Positions 1 through 7,162 are shown, numbered from the stretch's first letter. The stretch: 9,524 bases of DNA from Verrucomicrobia bacterium UBA3761 (GCA_002371135.1 DFGB01000018.1:2430-11953), one strand, 5' to 3'. Made by a program: numbers and translations. The notes: generated by a model not told the origin, from the sequence alone.

Positions 1-149
1 CACTTCACCGCATCCGCCCCGCCAGTCGAGTCGGAGTAGTCGCCGTTGAAGCTCCACCGATGCGCCAGCTCCGCTGCAGAAAGCGACAGCGCCGCAAATG
101 TCATGAGCGCAAGTAGCGAGTAAGGAAACAACCAACTAACCTTCTTCAT
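1..149 (-). CDS. Secreted LamG-like protein, N-terminal fragment (cut by window edge)
   Basis: Only the first 49 codons are present; the gene runs off the left edge. I translated it by hand from the ATG at 149. It starts with MKKVSW, a hydrophobic stretch (about residues 6-25) and a likely Sec cleavage near LSAAE. The mature part begins AELAHRWSFNGDYSDSTGG, the usual opening of LamG/concanavalin-like beta-sandwich domains in secreted PVC-group proteins (aromatic WSF followed by an acidic D-x-S-D-S-x-GG turn). Such domains usually bind glycans or form part of large surface proteins. A weak ribosome site (AAAGGA) lies 11-12 nt upstream. The start is 16 nt after the stop of phosphoesterase C, so it is probably the next operon gene. 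The domain call rests on about 20 residues; the rest of the protein is unseen. Confidence 0.7.
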   Translation of the reverse strand, partial: MKKVSWLFPYSLLALMTFAALSLSAAELAHRWSFNGDYSDSTGGADAVK

Positions 150-165
150 GTTCGAGAATATCCTT

Positions 166-1566
166 TCATACCTTGAAATCCGTGATAATCGGTCTGCCTG
201 AAGTACCAAGCGAGGTAAGCGGGCGGACGGCGAAAGTAAGCGATTGGCCGGGCGGAAGTTCGTCCTTGGCGATTTCGAGCGTTGTCACGCCGCCGTTCGG
301 CTCGTGGCCGATGCCCATGTTGCACCCTGCGGCGTAGACGGCCTTGAAGAGCTTCTGACTTCCCGCTTCGCCTATCACGACGACCTCGTAGGCGTACACG
401 CGCGAATCGGGATTGCCGTCAGCGAGGGGGATTGAAATCTTTACGGCTTCTTCACCGCTCTCTAACTTTACACTCTCAACTCTCAACTTTCCACTCTTTG
501 AGAACTGCGGCTCGCCGATGACCTTCTTCAACTCGTCTTTCGAGAACGGATGCGGTTCCTTGCCGAAGGGCATCACCCAGTCCGCGCCGAGGCTGGCCTC
601 GCCGTCGGAGAAATCGTGGCGTTCGAGAACCATCATGTCGTCGTACATGCATACGACGTATCCCTGGCGCCCCTTGCCCGTGTTCGCCGGATCCCGCCCT
701 TCCAGTTTCGCTTTCGTTATCCAGGCGTCGCCGGCGAGCCCGGAGCATCCGCGCGGCTCGCACGATGCGCACTCGAAGCACGGCAGTCGTCCGTAGTACA
801 GATACGCCATGTTCCAGTTGGCGATGCTCCAGTGGTTGTGCCCGAAGAACGAGACGGCGTTGCGCTTCGCCGACACGCGCTTGCGGAGCGGAGCGACGGG
901 GCGCGAATGCGTCATGAAGAAGAACGGACGCGCCGGATCGTCGAGCCGGACGGTCTTTCCCGTTTCCTCCACAAGCCGCACAAGCTCCGCGTCGTCAACG
1001 CCCCAATTCCGTCCGAAGAAATGGTAGCCCTTGACCTCTTTGTGCCAGACGCTATCGTACTTCTCGCTCCAGATCCGCTCCCAGTTCGCGGCCATGTCGG
1101 TCGCGAGAACGTGATTCGCCCTCTCCGCAGGGTCTGGATAGTTTTTCTCGACGAAATCTCCGTATCTGGCTCCTTCGGCGTCGTGGTTTCCGGTGACGAA
1201 GAGTTTCACGGGGCCGCCGGAAGGACCGAACACTCTGTTCCACGCATTTGCGTGAAACTGCATTTCCTCGACCTGTCCGCGATGCGCCATGTCGCCGCAA
1301 TGCACCACAGCATCGACGCCGCGCCGTTTGAAGTATTCGAGCGCGGCGGCGAAATACTTGTCGGGCCAGTTGTGTCCGGGTTTGCCGCTCGATCCGTGCA
1401 TGGTGCGCAGATGCGTGTCGCTTACCACGCCGAAAACAAGATTCGGCTTTTTGTCCGGCTTCCAGCCTTCAGGCGAGGCAAACAAAAAACCGCCCGGCAG
1501 AGCCGCGAACCCAATCGCGGCAAACGACGACTTCAGGAGGTCGCGCCTGGAAACCTTGCTTTTCAT
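166..1566 (-). CDS. Tat-exported calcineurin-like metallophosphoesterase C
   Basis: This encodes 466 aa from the ATG at 1566. The reading frame is open further upstream, but the export signal begins here, so I chose this start. The Tat signal is S6-RR-DLLK followed by a hydrophobic stretch to about residue 30. The calcineurin-like metal-site motifs are complete and in order: D50-x-H52, GD at 91-92, GNHD at 126-129, H220 (MTH) and GHNH at 242-245. These bind two divalent metals and hydrolyse phosphomonoesters or phosphodiesters; the substrate cannot be read from the sequence. A cysteine cluster (263, 266, 269, 274) follows the core. The C-terminal 120 or so residues form a beta-rich domain ending in TSLGTSGRPIITDFKV. 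Motif order, length and C-terminal domain match phosphoesterase A in the same operon, so the two are paralogues. The ribosome site is weak (GGAAAGAG, about 10-13 nt upstream), which may mean coupling to upstream translation. Confidence 0.92.
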   Translation of the reverse strand: MKSKVSRRDLLKSSFAAIGFAALPGGFLFASPEGWKPDKKPNLVFGVVSDTHLRTMHGSSGKPGHNWPDKYFAAALEYFKRRGVDAVVHCGDMAHRGQVEEMQFHANAWNRVFGPSGGPVKLFVTGNHDAEGARYGDFVEKNYPDPAERANHVLATDMAANWERIWSEKYDSVWHKEVKGYHFFGRNWGVDDAELVRLVEETGKTVRLDDPARPFFFMTHSRPVAPLRKRVSAKRNAVSFFGHNHWSIANWNMAYLYYGRLPCFECASCEPRGCSGLAGDAWITKAKLEGRDPANTGKGRQGYVVCMYDDMMVLERHDFSDGEASLGADWVMPFGKEPHPFSKDELKKVIGEPQFSKSGKLRVESVKLESGEEAVKISIPLADGNPDSRVYAYEVVVIGEAGSQKLFKAVYAAGCNMGIGHEPNGGVTTLEIAKDELPPGQSLTFAVRPLTSLGTSGRPIITDFKV

Positions 1567-1784
1567 TGCGCCGCTCTTTCCGTCTTGCGGTTTGCGATGC
1601 CCGCGCAGTTGACATGGTCGCGCAGAAGGCGGCGGCGATGCTCCTCCGCGCGGCTGGCGAATGGCTTCCATTCAATGTTCTGCGCGAGACCACGAACTCC
1701 CACGAAAATGCAAGTTGGCGTCATGCTATTCCCCACGAAAATGCAAGTTTGCTGCTCCCCGCGATAATGCCCGTGCATTTTCAT
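1563..1784 (-). CDS. Possible 73-aa ORF linking two phosphoesterase genes (hypothetical)
   Basis: This frame fills the only sizeable gap in the operon exactly. Its ATG at 1784 overlaps the TGA of phosphoesterase B as ATGA, and its own TGA overlaps the ATG of phosphoesterase C as ATGA. The product starts MKMHGHYRGEQQ, contains TCIFVG twice because the DNA repeat lies in it, and then is basic and Arg-rich (RAEEHRRRLLRDHV). It has no signal peptide or membrane segment, unlike every neighbour, and I recognise no family. An internal ATG at 1724 has a GGGGAA stretch 5-10 nt upstream. It may be a genuine coupled small gene, or a translatable filler that carries ribosomes from B to C, or an open frame by chance in GC-rich repeat DNA. 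I favour the last two. Confidence 0.25.
   Translation of the reverse strand: MKMHGHYRGEQQTCIFVGNSMTPTCIFVGVRGLAQNIEWKPFASRAEEHRRRLLRDHVNCAGIANRKTERAAQ
1567..1698. other. Rest of the gap between phosphoesterases B and C
   Basis: Apart from the possible small ORF and repeat cluster, this stretch holds a tight perfect inverted repeat, GAATGG-CTT-CCATTC at 1659-1673 (6-bp arms, 3-nt loop). I found no convincing -35/-10 pair on the minus strand and no T-rich tail after the hairpin, so neither a promoter for phosphoesterase C nor a terminator for B is supported. Confidence 0.4.
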
Positions 1785-1785
1785 G
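1699..1785. repeat. Two 18-bp direct repeats plus an inverted 12-bp copy
   Basis: The 18-mer CCCACGAAAATGCAAGTT occurs exactly at 1699-1716 and 1732-1749, a 33-bp period. A third, inverted copy of its core lies at 1774-1785 (TGCATTTTCATG against CACGAAAATGCA, 11 of 12 matching). In the minus-strand transcript the inverted copy can pair over 12 bp (one G-U) with either direct copy, giving two mutually exclusive hairpins; the nearer has a 28-nt loop. The inverted copy covers the stop codon of phosphoesterase B. No U-tract follows, so it is not a standard terminator. Multiple short terminal repeats of this kind occur at IS21-type insertion-sequence ends, so a solo end or miniature derivative is possible, but no transposase is present and I cannot confirm it. 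Confidence 0.6.
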
Positions 1786-3109
1786 TGAATGTTCTTTCGT
1801 ACTCGATTTTCCCGTTGGTCGCGTTGTGGACACGGATATGCAGACCGTCAGGGGTCTGGAGACCCTCGATGACGGTGGGGAACTTCCTCTTCGCCCCTTT
1901 TTCCCAAATGTCGCATCCGCCCGAGACCATGTGCGTCCACGTCCTGCCCATGCATGGCGGATCGACGCGGAAGCGGTGCGTGTGGCCCGTGACGACAAGG
2001 TTTACGCCAGCCTTCTCGAAGAGCGGACCCCACATCTGCGCACATGGCCGATGCCATTCCGCCGCACGTTCCATGTCGATTTCATCGCCGGCATTGTGAG
2101 CGGGATTGGCGTCGGACAAAGGGATGTGGCAGAACGCCACCTTGAACTTCGCGGTCTTAACGGCGGGCGTCTCGATCATGTCGGCGAGCCACCGCGTCTG
2201 GAGCCGGCGATACGGCTCGAACTTCACAACACCGCCGAAATACGGATGTGCGTCCGGCTTGTCTTCGCCGGTGTCGAGGCCGATGAGCGCGATGTCGCCT
2301 AGCCTCTGCACGAAGTTGCGCCCGAGCGATGCATACCGCCCGGCGCGTTCGTCTAGTTCGCGGAACATCATCAAATCCTGCAGATGCCGGTTGAAAAGCC
2401 CCCTGAAGTCATGGTTGCCGTTGACGAACATCCAGGGCGTGTCGGCTGCATATTCCGGATAGTCGGGATGGACGTGTATGAACGTCTTCATCGCGTCATC
2501 CAGCGTCGTGTTGAAGTTGCCGGTCGCATCGCCGTTCCAGATGACGACGGACGGCTTCAATTCCTGCAGCTTGGCAAGCGTCATTCCAAGGGCGGGCTCA
2601 CGCTGGTGGGTGTCGGCTATGACGCAGAACGACCCGCCCGCCCCTGGCCCAAGCGTCGTGAAGGAATGAATCTTCCCGTCCGCCTCGGAAGCGAGATTGA
2701 AGGGGCGGTATCTTTTGAATTCCATTCTGTCCGCGCCGATGCGATACCAGTAGCGCGTCGCGGGGCGAAGGCCGCGAATGCGCACGAGCGCGAAGCGGTC
2801 GTTCACATCCATCAGGCCGCCGGTACCGGAATACACCCGCTTCGCGCCGCTCATGTCTGGAGACTTGGAAATCTCCACCCAACCGCTCGCCAGAGCGTTC
2901 ACGGCGAAGGAAACGCCTATCGACGTCTCCGCCGCGTTTTGCAGCACCGGCGCGGAGGCGAGGAGACGCCCCGGCGACGCGGTGCCGGGGCTTTCAGCGT
3001 TTGCCCTCTTTGGAAAGCCTGCCGCACCGCCGAATGCCGCGGCAAACACCCCCGTCCCAAGCCTCGACAGGAACGAGCGTCTGTCCATCATTGCATCATC
3101 GATCGCCAT
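1781..3109 (-). CDS. Tat-exported metallophosphoesterase B with purple-acid-phosphatase-like N-terminal domain
   Basis: This encodes 442 aa from the ATG at 3109, chosen because AAGGAGG lies 9 nt upstream; an ATG 30 nt further upstream lacks such a site. The Tat signal is DRRSFLSRLG (residues 9-18) with a hydrophobic stretch to about 30 and a likely cleavage after RANA (38). Residues about 50-152 form an Fn3-like beta-sandwich (including GLRPATRYWYRIG and IHSFTTLG), as found before the catalytic domain in purple acid phosphatases and related secreted phosphoesterases. The catalytic motifs are D166-x-H168, GD at 193-194, GNHD at 231-234, H328 (CHIP) and GHTH at 375-378, all intact. It differs in architecture from A and C, which lack the N-terminal domain and have a C-terminal one. 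The start overlaps the glycosidase gene by 14 nt, suggesting coupled translation. The substrate is unknown. Confidence 0.93.
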   Translation of the reverse strand: MAIDDAMMDRRSFLSRLGTGVFAAAFGGAAGFPKRANAESPGTASPGRLLASAPVLQNAAETSIGVSFAVNALASGWVEISKSPDMSGAKRVYSGTGGLMDVNDRFALVRIRGLRPATRYWYRIGADRMEFKRYRPFNLASEADGKIHSFTTLGPGAGGSFCVIADTHQREPALGMTLAKLQELKPSVVIWNGDATGNFNTTLDDAMKTFIHVHPDYPEYAADTPWMFVNGNHDFRGLFNRHLQDLMMFRELDERAGRYASLGRNFVQRLGDIALIGLDTGEDKPDAHPYFGGVVKFEPYRRLQTRWLADMIETPAVKTAKFKVAFCHIPLSDANPAHNAGDEIDMERAAEWHRPCAQMWGPLFEKAGVNLVVTGHTHRFRVDPPCMGRTWTHMVSGGCDIWEKGAKRKFPTVIEGLQTPDGLHIRVHNATNGKIEYERTFT

Positions 3110-4727
3110 GCCAGAATCCCTCCTTCTTTTCGCCGCCATCTAGCACGACAAGTCCCTTGCCCTTGCCGTAGTGCGTTCCGTAACGGTCGAAGAGAACCGT
3201 CACGTTGCGCCCATGGTAGCGGACGCCATCGATGCACCACCAGTCCCACGCAACCGGCGCGAGAGGGCGGACGTCGAGCCGCCCATCGTCCGACGGGCGG
3301 ATGCCGCACAGCCCCGCGATAACCAAATCGCAGAACGTCGAATGGTTGTAGTCCTTGCCGCGTTCGCGGATGCGCTGCCGCCTGCCGGTCTTGCGCTCGT
3401 AGGCGAGCATGTTTTCCCGGACGAGCCACTCGCCCGTGTAGGCGTCGAGATTCTCGTCAATCCACGAAACAACCTTGCCGTCCTCGCGGATCAACTTCTG
3501 CTGCGCGGCGAATTGCCCAAGCAAAGCCGTGAAATCGGCTGGGGTGGCGGGGATGGGTGCATCTGACTGAAGCGTTCTGTAGAGCGCGGTCAGAGCGACA
3601 CTTGTTGCATACGGCCAGTTCGGGCCGTCCCATCTGCAGCGGTGGCGGAGCGGCACGTCCCTGAAACCCGATGCGTCGCGCGCCGGAAACGTCAGACCCT
3701 TCGGCGCGGCGGAAAACCCCGAGCGCGAATCCATGAGGCGATTCCACGCCTCGCCGCATTCCGGGAGAGGCATCCCGAAATAGAACGGCGCGTAGCCGTG
3801 CAGTTCGCACACGTCGTCGAGTTTACCGCCCGCAGCGGGAAGCATCGAGAAGAACTTCTTTTCCCTGTTCCACAACTTCGCCTTTATGACTTTTTCGAGA
3901 GCGTCGGCCTTTGCAGAGAACCTTGCCGCCGTTTCGCCGTCGCCTTCCAATCTTGCGATTTCCGCGACAGCCTTCATGTCAGCCCAGCGCATGGCATTGA
4001 CCATCGGCCTCGCGCCGTGTCCGGAAAGCGAATTCTCGGTTCCTTCGTAGCCGTCCCAGATGTCGTACAGCCCGCGCTCCGGCCTGAAGCCGATGAAGAA
4101 CTTCTCCTTGCCGTAGCGCCACCCTTTTTCCCAAGCCTCGCAGTTCCTGACGAAATCCGGCAGCAGTTTCCTGGCGAATGCGAAGTCGCCCGTCACCCTT
4201 GCGCGCTCCAACGCGGCGTAAGCGGGGGCGCTGGCATACGCACCCTTGCCACTGACGCGCCCCTTTTGCACCATGAAAGCGATATAGCCGTCAAGGTACC
4301 GGCCGTCGCGCAGCCAGCGGCCTTCCATGATGTGGTGATTGAGCGGACACGATATGGTGTTGTGCGGCCCCGCCCACGGCACTTGCGGAAGAAACTCCGT
4401 CACAACCCAGCCGTCCGGAGTCTTCTTCAGATGCTTGCGGTATGTCCACCAGCGGAAGTAGTAGACCCGCTCGATATCGCGGTCTGGACACTCGAATCGG
4501 GGAATGGACGAGAGTGCCCATTCAGTCGCCTCTGCGTTACATATTGCATTCGTGTAGATTTCTTCGTCATCGGCGGAGAATCTGTCGAACCAGACGCGGA
4601 CGGCGGAATCAGGCACAAGGGAAAACGCATCAGCCTGCGCAGAGTGCGCGAAAAGCACCGGCGCAATCGCGGCAAGCGTCATCATCGCCAGACGGTGCGA
4701 CAGCTTTCGCTTGTCCGGCTTTTTCAT
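3096..4727 (-). CDS. Secreted MGH1/GH63-like (alpha/alpha)6-barrel glycoside hydrolase
   Basis: This encodes 543 aa from the ATG at 4727; the frame is open upstream but that part overlaps phosphoesterase A and is basic non-signal sequence. Residues 11-33 form a Sec signal (LAMMTLAAIAPVLFAHSAQA). The body matches the MGH1-like/GH63 trehalase-fold glycosidases: YYFRWWTYRKHL (89-100), HHIMEGRWLRD (131-141), YDIWDGYEGTENSLSG (221-236), ELHGYAPFYF (308-317), CRWDGPNWPYATS (364-376) and DENLDAYTGEW (424-434). By analogy with GH63, D225 (general acid) and E425 (general base) are plausible catalytic residues. The family acts on alpha-glucosides, mannosylglycerate and other glycans; this substrate is not readable. 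The ATG overlaps the upstream stop by one base (TGATG), with GGGGGAG 8 nt upstream, so translation is probably coupled to phosphoesterase A. The C-terminus (DVRPLAPVAWDWWCIDG) fits the usual closing beta region. Confidence 0.85.
   Translation of the reverse strand: MKKPDKRKLSHRLAMMTLAAIAPVLFAHSAQADAFSLVPDSAVRVWFDRFSADDEEIYTNAICNAEATEWALSSIPRFECPDRDIERVYYFRWWTYRKHLKKTPDGWVVTEFLPQVPWAGPHNTISCPLNHHIMEGRWLRDGRYLDGYIAFMVQKGRVSGKGAYASAPAYAALERARVTGDFAFARKLLPDFVRNCEAWEKGWRYGKEKFFIGFRPERGLYDIWDGYEGTENSLSGHGARPMVNAMRWADMKAVAEIARLEGDGETAARFSAKADALEKVIKAKLWNREKKFFSMLPAAGGKLDDVCELHGYAPFYFGMPLPECGEAWNRLMDSRSGFSAAPKGLTFPARDASGFRDVPLRHRCRWDGPNWPYATSVALTALYRTLQSDAPIPATPADFTALLGQFAAQQKLIREDGKVVSWIDENLDAYTGEWLVRENMLAYERKTGRRQRIRERGKDYNHSTFCDLVIAGLCGIRPSDDGRLDVRPLAPVAWDWWCIDGVRYHGRNVTVLFDRYGTHYGKGKGLVVLDGGEKKEGFWHGDR
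3119..3125 (-). promoter_or_regulatory. Ribosome binding site setting the start of phosphoesterase B
   Basis: On the minus strand AAGGAGG ends 9 nt before the ATG at 3109. It lies inside the 3' end of the glycosidase gene and is the strongest Shine-Dalgarno match in the operon. It favours 3109 over the upstream ATG at 3139 and the later ATGs at 3091 and 3088. Confidence 0.7.
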
Positions 4728-6274
4728 CAGGACATCTCCCCCGTGCGCACTTTGTATTCGCAGACAAGTGCCTTGCCGCGAACTCCGAACGAGTTCATCG
4801 GCGTTATGGTGAAAACGGCGTCGCCTGCGCCAAGTTCGTCCTTGCGGAAATAGCACACCTGCCGCGACTGCGCTTTCTTGTGCTTCAAGGAATGGTTGAA
4901 TCCTTCCGGCAGCACGAGCTTCGTCTGGCTCTTGCCATCCGCCGTCGTCGCAGTGAACTCAAGCGAGAAGAGCCGCGCCTTGTCGTCCGACACTACGGCC
5001 GGCACTGTCACCTTGAACGACGGCTTCTTCTCGGATGCAATCTTCTCCTTCCCGTCCTTCGACTTGCCGCCGCGGTTCTTCGCATTCATCTCAGACACCG
5101 CAACAGTCGCTCCCGCCGGGAACTCCGGCGCGCGGAGCCGCTTCGCGTGTTCCGCAAACGCGAACGGCCGCGACTCCGCCGCCGGAAGAGGCATAACCCA
5201 TTCTTCACCGATGTCGAGGTCGGACAGGAACTCGCGGCGCTTCACCGTGATGCAGTCGTCGTAGACGCTCCAGAGCATCCCCTGGCGGCAGTCGCCGGTG
5301 CCGATTTTCTTCATCAACTTGCGCGCCTCGGCCATCCAGTCGCCCCCGCCGGAATTCTCGAAGCCGGACGGTTTGAGCTCTTCGGCTGGTGCGCCGGTAT
5401 AGCGCAGCGAACCCGCACCTATAGAGGTGAACGCGCCCTGCCAGATCGTCCGCTCGTCCGTGAGCGAATAGTGCGAATGCCCCGAAAACGCAATGGCGTT
5501 GGGATAGGCGGAAAACGTCTTCGTCGTTATGCCGGCGTCGTGTCCCCACGCCCACGGCCCGTAGCACGTGTCCTTGAGGTGCGGATGCTGCACGTAGAAG
5601 AACGGCAGCGACGGGTCGAGAGCCTTTCCCTTCTTCGCCATGAAATCTGCAATCAGGCCGAACGATGCACCGTCGCACGAGTTCCCCGCCTGCGCACCAT
5701 CCCAGTGCGAACCGATGAACGTGTATCCCTTCACCGTCTTCGAGTAGATTGGCGAATACTCCTCGTGAAACGCCTTGTCCCACCATCCCGCCATGTCGTA
5801 GCGCAGGACGTGCTTCGCCCGCTCCGTCTCGTCCGGATATTTCTTGTTCGCGCCGTAGGCGAGGTAGTCGTGGTTGCCGGTGACGAAAACCTTCTCGACC
5901 GGACGCCCGTCGGGATATTTGTCGTCGGGAAATACGGAATACCACGCGTCCGCAACGGCCATCAAGTTTTCGTCAAGCCCCTTGTCCGCCATGTCGCCCG
6001 CAATGACGACGGCATCGACATCCTGGCTTCTGAACCATTCTAGTGCGTGCTTGAACGTCAAGTTGTTCATCCCGCTCGTCATCGTCTCTCCGTCCTTGCC
6101 AGCTCTCATGATGTGGATGTCGGAGAGGACGCCGAACTTGAGTCGCGGCTTGCCACCCGCCTTGAAACCCGCCGCCGCGAGCATGAAGCGGTTGCCCGCG
6201 AACGCGCCGAGCGACAGAAACGCCGCACCTCCGATAAGAAACTGCCGCCTTGTCATGTTCATGCCACTTACCAT
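4727..6274 (-). CDS. Tat-exported calcineurin-like metallophosphoesterase A
   Basis: This encodes 515 aa. The ATG at 6274 has GGGAGG 6 nt upstream, and MTRRQFLIGGAAFLSLGAF (residues 7-25) is a textbook Tat signal. The binuclear-metal motifs are D52-x-H54, GD at 93-94, GNHD at 133-136, H230 (QHPH) and GHSH at 265-268, all intact. A linker rich in Lys and Gly (about 396-418) leads into a C-terminal beta domain ending NSFGVRGKALVCEYKV. Phosphoesterase C shares this layout, with aligned stretches such as ERAKHVLRYDMAGWWDKAF against ERANHVLATDMAANWERIW. Both are therefore likely paralogues from a duplication, now separated by two genes. The stop overlaps the glycosidase start by one base. The expected location is periplasmic or extracellular, exported folded with its metals; the substrate is unknown. 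Confidence 0.93.
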   Translation of the reverse strand: MVSGMNMTRRQFLIGGAAFLSLGAFAGNRFMLAAAGFKAGGKPRLKFGVLSDIHIMRAGKDGETMTSGMNNLTFKHALEWFRSQDVDAVVIAGDMADKGLDENLMAVADAWYSVFPDDKYPDGRPVEKVFVTGNHDYLAYGANKKYPDETERAKHVLRYDMAGWWDKAFHEEYSPIYSKTVKGYTFIGSHWDGAQAGNSCDGASFGLIADFMAKKGKALDPSLPFFYVQHPHLKDTCYGPWAWGHDAGITTKTFSAYPNAIAFSGHSHYSLTDERTIWQGAFTSIGAGSLRYTGAPAEELKPSGFENSGGGDWMAEARKLMKKIGTGDCRQGMLWSVYDDCITVKRREFLSDLDIGEEWVMPLPAAESRPFAFAEHAKRLRAPEFPAGATVAVSEMNAKNRGGKSKDGKEKIASEKKPSFKVTVPAVVSDDKARLFSLEFTATTADGKSQTKLVLPEGFNHSLKHKKAQSRQVCYFRKDELGAGDAVFTITPMNSFGVRGKALVCEYKVRTGEMS

Positions 6275-6280
6275 CTTATT

Positions 6281-6286
6281 CCTCCC
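6281..6286 (-). promoter_or_regulatory. Ribosome binding site of phosphoesterase A
   Basis: GGGAGG on the minus strand lies 6 nt before the ATG at 6274, inside the 21-nt gap after the barrel gene. It supports MVSGMNMTRRQ as the start rather than the internal ATGs at 6262 or 6256. Confidence 0.65.
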
Positions 6287-6295
6287 TTTGTTTTG

Positions 6296-7144
6296 TCAAA
6301 AAAAGTATTCTATTCCGAGCCGGACAACAGGCCAATCATTCTTCGCGTAGTACGCATTGGAGTGCCGCACGGCCTTTCGCGCCTGATTGTTGATCACGTC
6401 GCACATCGCCGCAGTTGCGACAATGCTCAAGTCTTCGCCGATCGCCCACTTCGCCTTTACGCCTATGAACGTATAGGCGAATGAGCCTCCGAGCATGTCG
6501 GCTTTCTCCGGTTCACTGCCGTAGCGCCGTCCAAACCGCCGCTTGTCCATCCAGACAGTCTCCGCGAAGGGGGTCAGCACAAGCCTATCCGAGAGGGCGA
6601 CTTTCTTCTCAATGCCAAACGCAACCCGCCCTCGCCGCGCCGGCTCGACCAGCCACAGCCCCTTCCAGTATAGCGAGAGCCATGGACTCGCCAGCCGCTG
6701 CACTACATACGGTCCCCAGCATTTCATGTGGGCATTCCTGTAGCCGAACGGCAAATCGAAATACGGCCCCGCGCTTGTAGAGAGAAACATGCCTTCGGCC
6801 AGCGGAATTCCAAAGCCGTATCGTATGGCTCCTTCGGTGTCGTAGAACAGCACCCGATGGCTTTCCCGCTGCATGTTGTGGAACGCGCTTATGGCCCAGG
6901 CATACCCTTCAAGGTATCCATATTCCCCCAGCGACAGATGCCAGTTGAGAGTCTGCGTCGCGACCGGGCGCGTGTCCAGCAACCCGCTCGATGTCGAACG
7001 GTATGCCGACGCGACCTCGGCCGCAACGCTCGCATGAAGTGCGCCGAAATCGTCAGCCTTTATATCTGCCGCCGCAAGCGTCAATATACAGACGTACGCA
7101 ATCAGCCCCCTTTGGCATGTATTTCCCTTATACCGGAATCGCAT
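6296..7144 (-). CDS. Predicted outer-membrane beta-barrel protein
   Basis: This encodes 282 aa with an N-terminal hydrophobic signal (about residues 14-30, LIAYVCILTLAAADIKA) and a likely cleavage before DDFGALH. The rest alternates polar and hydrophobic residues in short strands, for example RVAFGIEKKVALS (173-185), RLVLTPFAETVWM (187-199) and AYTFIGVKAKWAIGEDLSIVATAAM (223-247). The chain ends WPVVRLGIEYFF, with the C-terminal aromatic Phe recognised by the BAM machinery in Gram-negative envelopes. Central motifs such as EGYAWAISAFHNMQ (79-92) and NNQARKAVRHSNAYYAK (252-268) look family-specific, but I cannot assign a named family. It may be a small porin or receptor passing substrate to the enzymes encoded downstream. 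The ribosome site AAGGAG is 12 nt upstream, longer than usual. It begins 18 nt after the preceding stop. Confidence 0.75.
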   Translation of the reverse strand: MRFRYKGNTCQRGLIAYVCILTLAAADIKADDFGALHASVAAEVASAYRSTSSGLLDTRPVATQTLNWHLSLGEYGYLEGYAWAISAFHNMQRESHRVLFYDTEGAIRYGFGIPLAEGMFLSTSAGPYFDLPFGYRNAHMKCWGPYVVQRLASPWLSLYWKGLWLVEPARRGRVAFGIEKKVALSDRLVLTPFAETVWMDKRRFGRRYGSEPEKADMLGGSFAYTFIGVKAKWAIGEDLSIVATAAMCDVINNQARKAVRHSNAYYAKNDWPVVRLGIEYFF

Positions 7145-7162
7145 CGCGGCTGGGTACTCCTT

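Noticed and set aside
1567..1671. 35-codon N-terminal extension of phosphoesterase C
   Set aside because: It would put the Tat motif about 40 residues from the start; the ATG at 1566 begins directly at MKSKVSRRDLLK.
1659..1673. Tight 6-bp hairpin as a terminator for the upstream operon part
   Set aside because: No T-rich tail follows on the minus strand and the stem is short.
1699..1749. CRISPR array from the two 18-bp repeats
   Set aside because: There are only two short direct copies with a 15-nt spacer, no further units and no cas gene.
550..1767. Long plus-strand open frame (405 codons) opposite phosphoesterase C; similar long frames at 2384-3322, 3642-4853, 4442-6043 and 6728-7816
   Set aside because: They lie antisense to well-supported genes, are Arg/His-rich, have no recognisable motif or export signal, and are expected in GC-rich DNA with few stop codons.
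3240..3254. 15-bp sequence CCAGTCCCACGCAAC shared with the promoter region at 9456-9470
   Set aside because: At 3240 it simply encodes VAWDW of the glycosidase; a single 15-bp match is weak evidence of a functional repeat.
4728..4856. 43-codon N-terminal extension of the glycosidase
   Set aside because: It overlaps phosphoesterase A, is basic and unrelated to a signal peptide, while the ATG at 4727 gives a clean Sec signal with a ribosome site.
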